Below are positions 4,597 through 5,346 of a stretch of 5,346 nucleotides of DNA, piece after piece. Made by a program: the position numbers and the translations under genes. The notes under the pieces are model-generated. The model was not told the DNA's origin. It saw nothing but the letters and a program-made list of their open reading frames with translations, and made no database searches. The DNA comes from an uncultured Pseudomonadaceae bacterium (GTDB taxonomy: Bacteria > Pseudomonadota > Gammaproteobacteria > Pseudomonadales > Pseudomonadaceae). The stretch lies in assembly GCA_947630465.1 (NCBI GenBank), contig CANRHT010000129.1, positions 1-5,346 on the forward strand, written 5' to 3'. Position 1 is the stretch's first letter. Each line of letters starts with the position of its first letter.

Positions 4597-5346
4597 TCTG
4601 AACTCTACTTACGCATTGCTTTGCCGTCACCGCTGCGCCGGTTGTTTGATTACCGTGCGCCAGCGCAGATTGCGGCTGCGGCATGGCAGCCGGGTGTGCG
4701 GGTGCGCGTACCCTTTGGGCGGCGTGAAATGATTGGTATTTTGGTAGACACCGCCAGCAGCACGCATGTGCCCGCTGATAAAATTAAAGACGCATTGGAG
4801 TTGCTCGACGAGCAACCGCTCTTGCCAGAGAGCATGCTGCGTTTATGCATGTGGACCGCGCAGTATTACCAGCACAGTTTGGGCGATACCTTTAGCTGGG
4901 CGTTGCCGACCTTATTGCGCCAAGGCGAGCCTGCTAGCGCGCGCCAGCAAAAGATGTGGCTGGCGCAACTGCCACTTAATTTAGAAGATGCCAGCATTGC
5001 TCGTGCGCCGCGCCAGCGTGAAGCATTAAAAATCTTAGCGCAACACAGCCAAGGCATTGCTCATGAGCGCTTGGAGCATTTTGCGATCAGTAAAGACAGC
5101 GCCAATGCTCTGCTCGCCAAAGGTTTAGTCACCCAGCAGATTCGGCAATTACAAGATTTACCGCACAAAACGCCCAGCCTTGCGCAACCTGAGTTGCCAC
5201 TCAATGATGAGCAACAAGCAGCCTTTGATGCCATTCACGCCAACAATCAAGAATACAAAGCTTATTTATTGGCCGGCGTCACCGGCAGCGGGAAAACTGA
5301 GGTGTATCTGCAGTTGATTCGTGAAGCGCTGGCGGCGGGCAAACAA
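4594..5346 (+). CDS. priA: Primosomal protein N' (replication restart helicase PriA), 3' partial
   Basis: PriA is the 3'-to-5' DNA helicase that recognises stalled forks and D-loops and starts reassembly of the replisome through PriB/DnaT or PriC and DnaB. The window holds the first 251 codons of about 730-740 and runs off the right edge in frame. Residues 1-105 are the 3'-DNA-binding domain (LRIALPSPLRRLFDYRAP, PGVRVRVPFGRREMIGIL, YYQHSLGDTFSWALP). About 115-190 is the winged-helix region (APRQREALKIL, SKDSANALLAKGLV). The helicase lobe begins at LPLNDEQQAAFDAI (201-214), with Walker A GVTGSGKT at 228-235. The DEEH box, zinc cluster and remaining motifs are beyond the edge. The start is GTG (VSELYLRIALP), which is why an ATG-only search misses it. 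The N-terminus closely resembles Pseudomonas PriA. It is visibly richer in GC than the genes to its left. It is divergent from fic. Confidence 0.96.
   Translation, partial: MSELYLRIALPSPLRRLFDYRAPAQIAAAAWQPGVRVRVPFGRREMIGILVDTASSTHVPADKIKDALELLDEQPLLPESMLRLCMWTAQYYQHSLGDTFSWALPTLLRQGEPASARQQKMWLAQLPLNLEDASIARAPRQREALKILAQHSQGIAHERLEHFAISKDSANALLAKGLVTQQIRQLQDLPHKTPSLAQPELPLNDEQQAAFDAIHANNQEYKAYLLAGVTGSGKTEVYLQLIREALAAGKQ

Noticed and set aside
4627..5057. Several short ORFs on both strands at the right end
   Set aside because: All are in other frames of priA, which is continuous from GTG 4594 to the edge.
1..5346. CRISPR array, tRNA or rRNA genes, insertion sequence or integrase
   Set aside because: I found no regularly spaced repeat-spacer pattern, no cloverleaf or rRNA-like segment, and no transposase or integrase motif in any frame.

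Overview
The window looks like gammaproteobacterial chromosome, most probably from a relative of Pseudomonas with moderate GC. The best clue is the start of priA at the right end: its first 50 residues (LPSPLRRLFDYRAP, RVPFGRREMIGIL) and the AGVTGSGKTEVYLQLIRE helicase motif read almost like Pseudomonas PriA as I recall it. The species cannot be named from this sequence.

Layout, left to right. (1) Positions 2-703, plus strand: the C-terminal beta-barrel of an autotransporter/adhesin whose passenger lies outside the window, followed by a strong rho-independent terminator (729-760). (2) 704-989: a convergent intergenic stretch with no convincing gene, a few small inverted repeats and an orphan AGGAGG. 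(3) 990-2067, minus strand: a two-gene toxin-antitoxin operon, an Xre/MbcA/ParS-type antitoxin followed by a RES-domain toxin that overlaps it by 8 bp, with a promoter and a perfect 12-bp palindrome upstream. (4) 2213-2794, minus strand: a glycine-rich DUF937 (YidB-like) protein. (5) 2859-4379, minus strand: a 506-residue Fic-family protein with a complete HPFEDGNGR catalytic motif and an N-terminal inhibitory motif. It is 64 bp upstream of the DUF937 gene and could share a transcript with it. (6) 4380-4593: a divergent intergenic region with three near-identical 13-bp repeats in phase with the DNA helix around the likely fic promoter. (7) 4594 to the right edge, plus strand: the first 251 codons of priA, starting at GTG.

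The middle of the window (about 0.98-4.4 kb) reads as an accessory block between an autotransporter gene and the housekeeping gene priA. It carries two unrelated enzyme families that act on cellular nucleotides: RES (NAD+) and Fic (usually ATP, giving AMPylation). The RES pair has its antitoxin as a separate protein, whereas the Fic protein appears to carry its own inhibitory helix. All families here are known. The less explained parts are the fic-DUF937 pairing, the phased repeats over the fic start and the large N-terminal region of the Fic protein.
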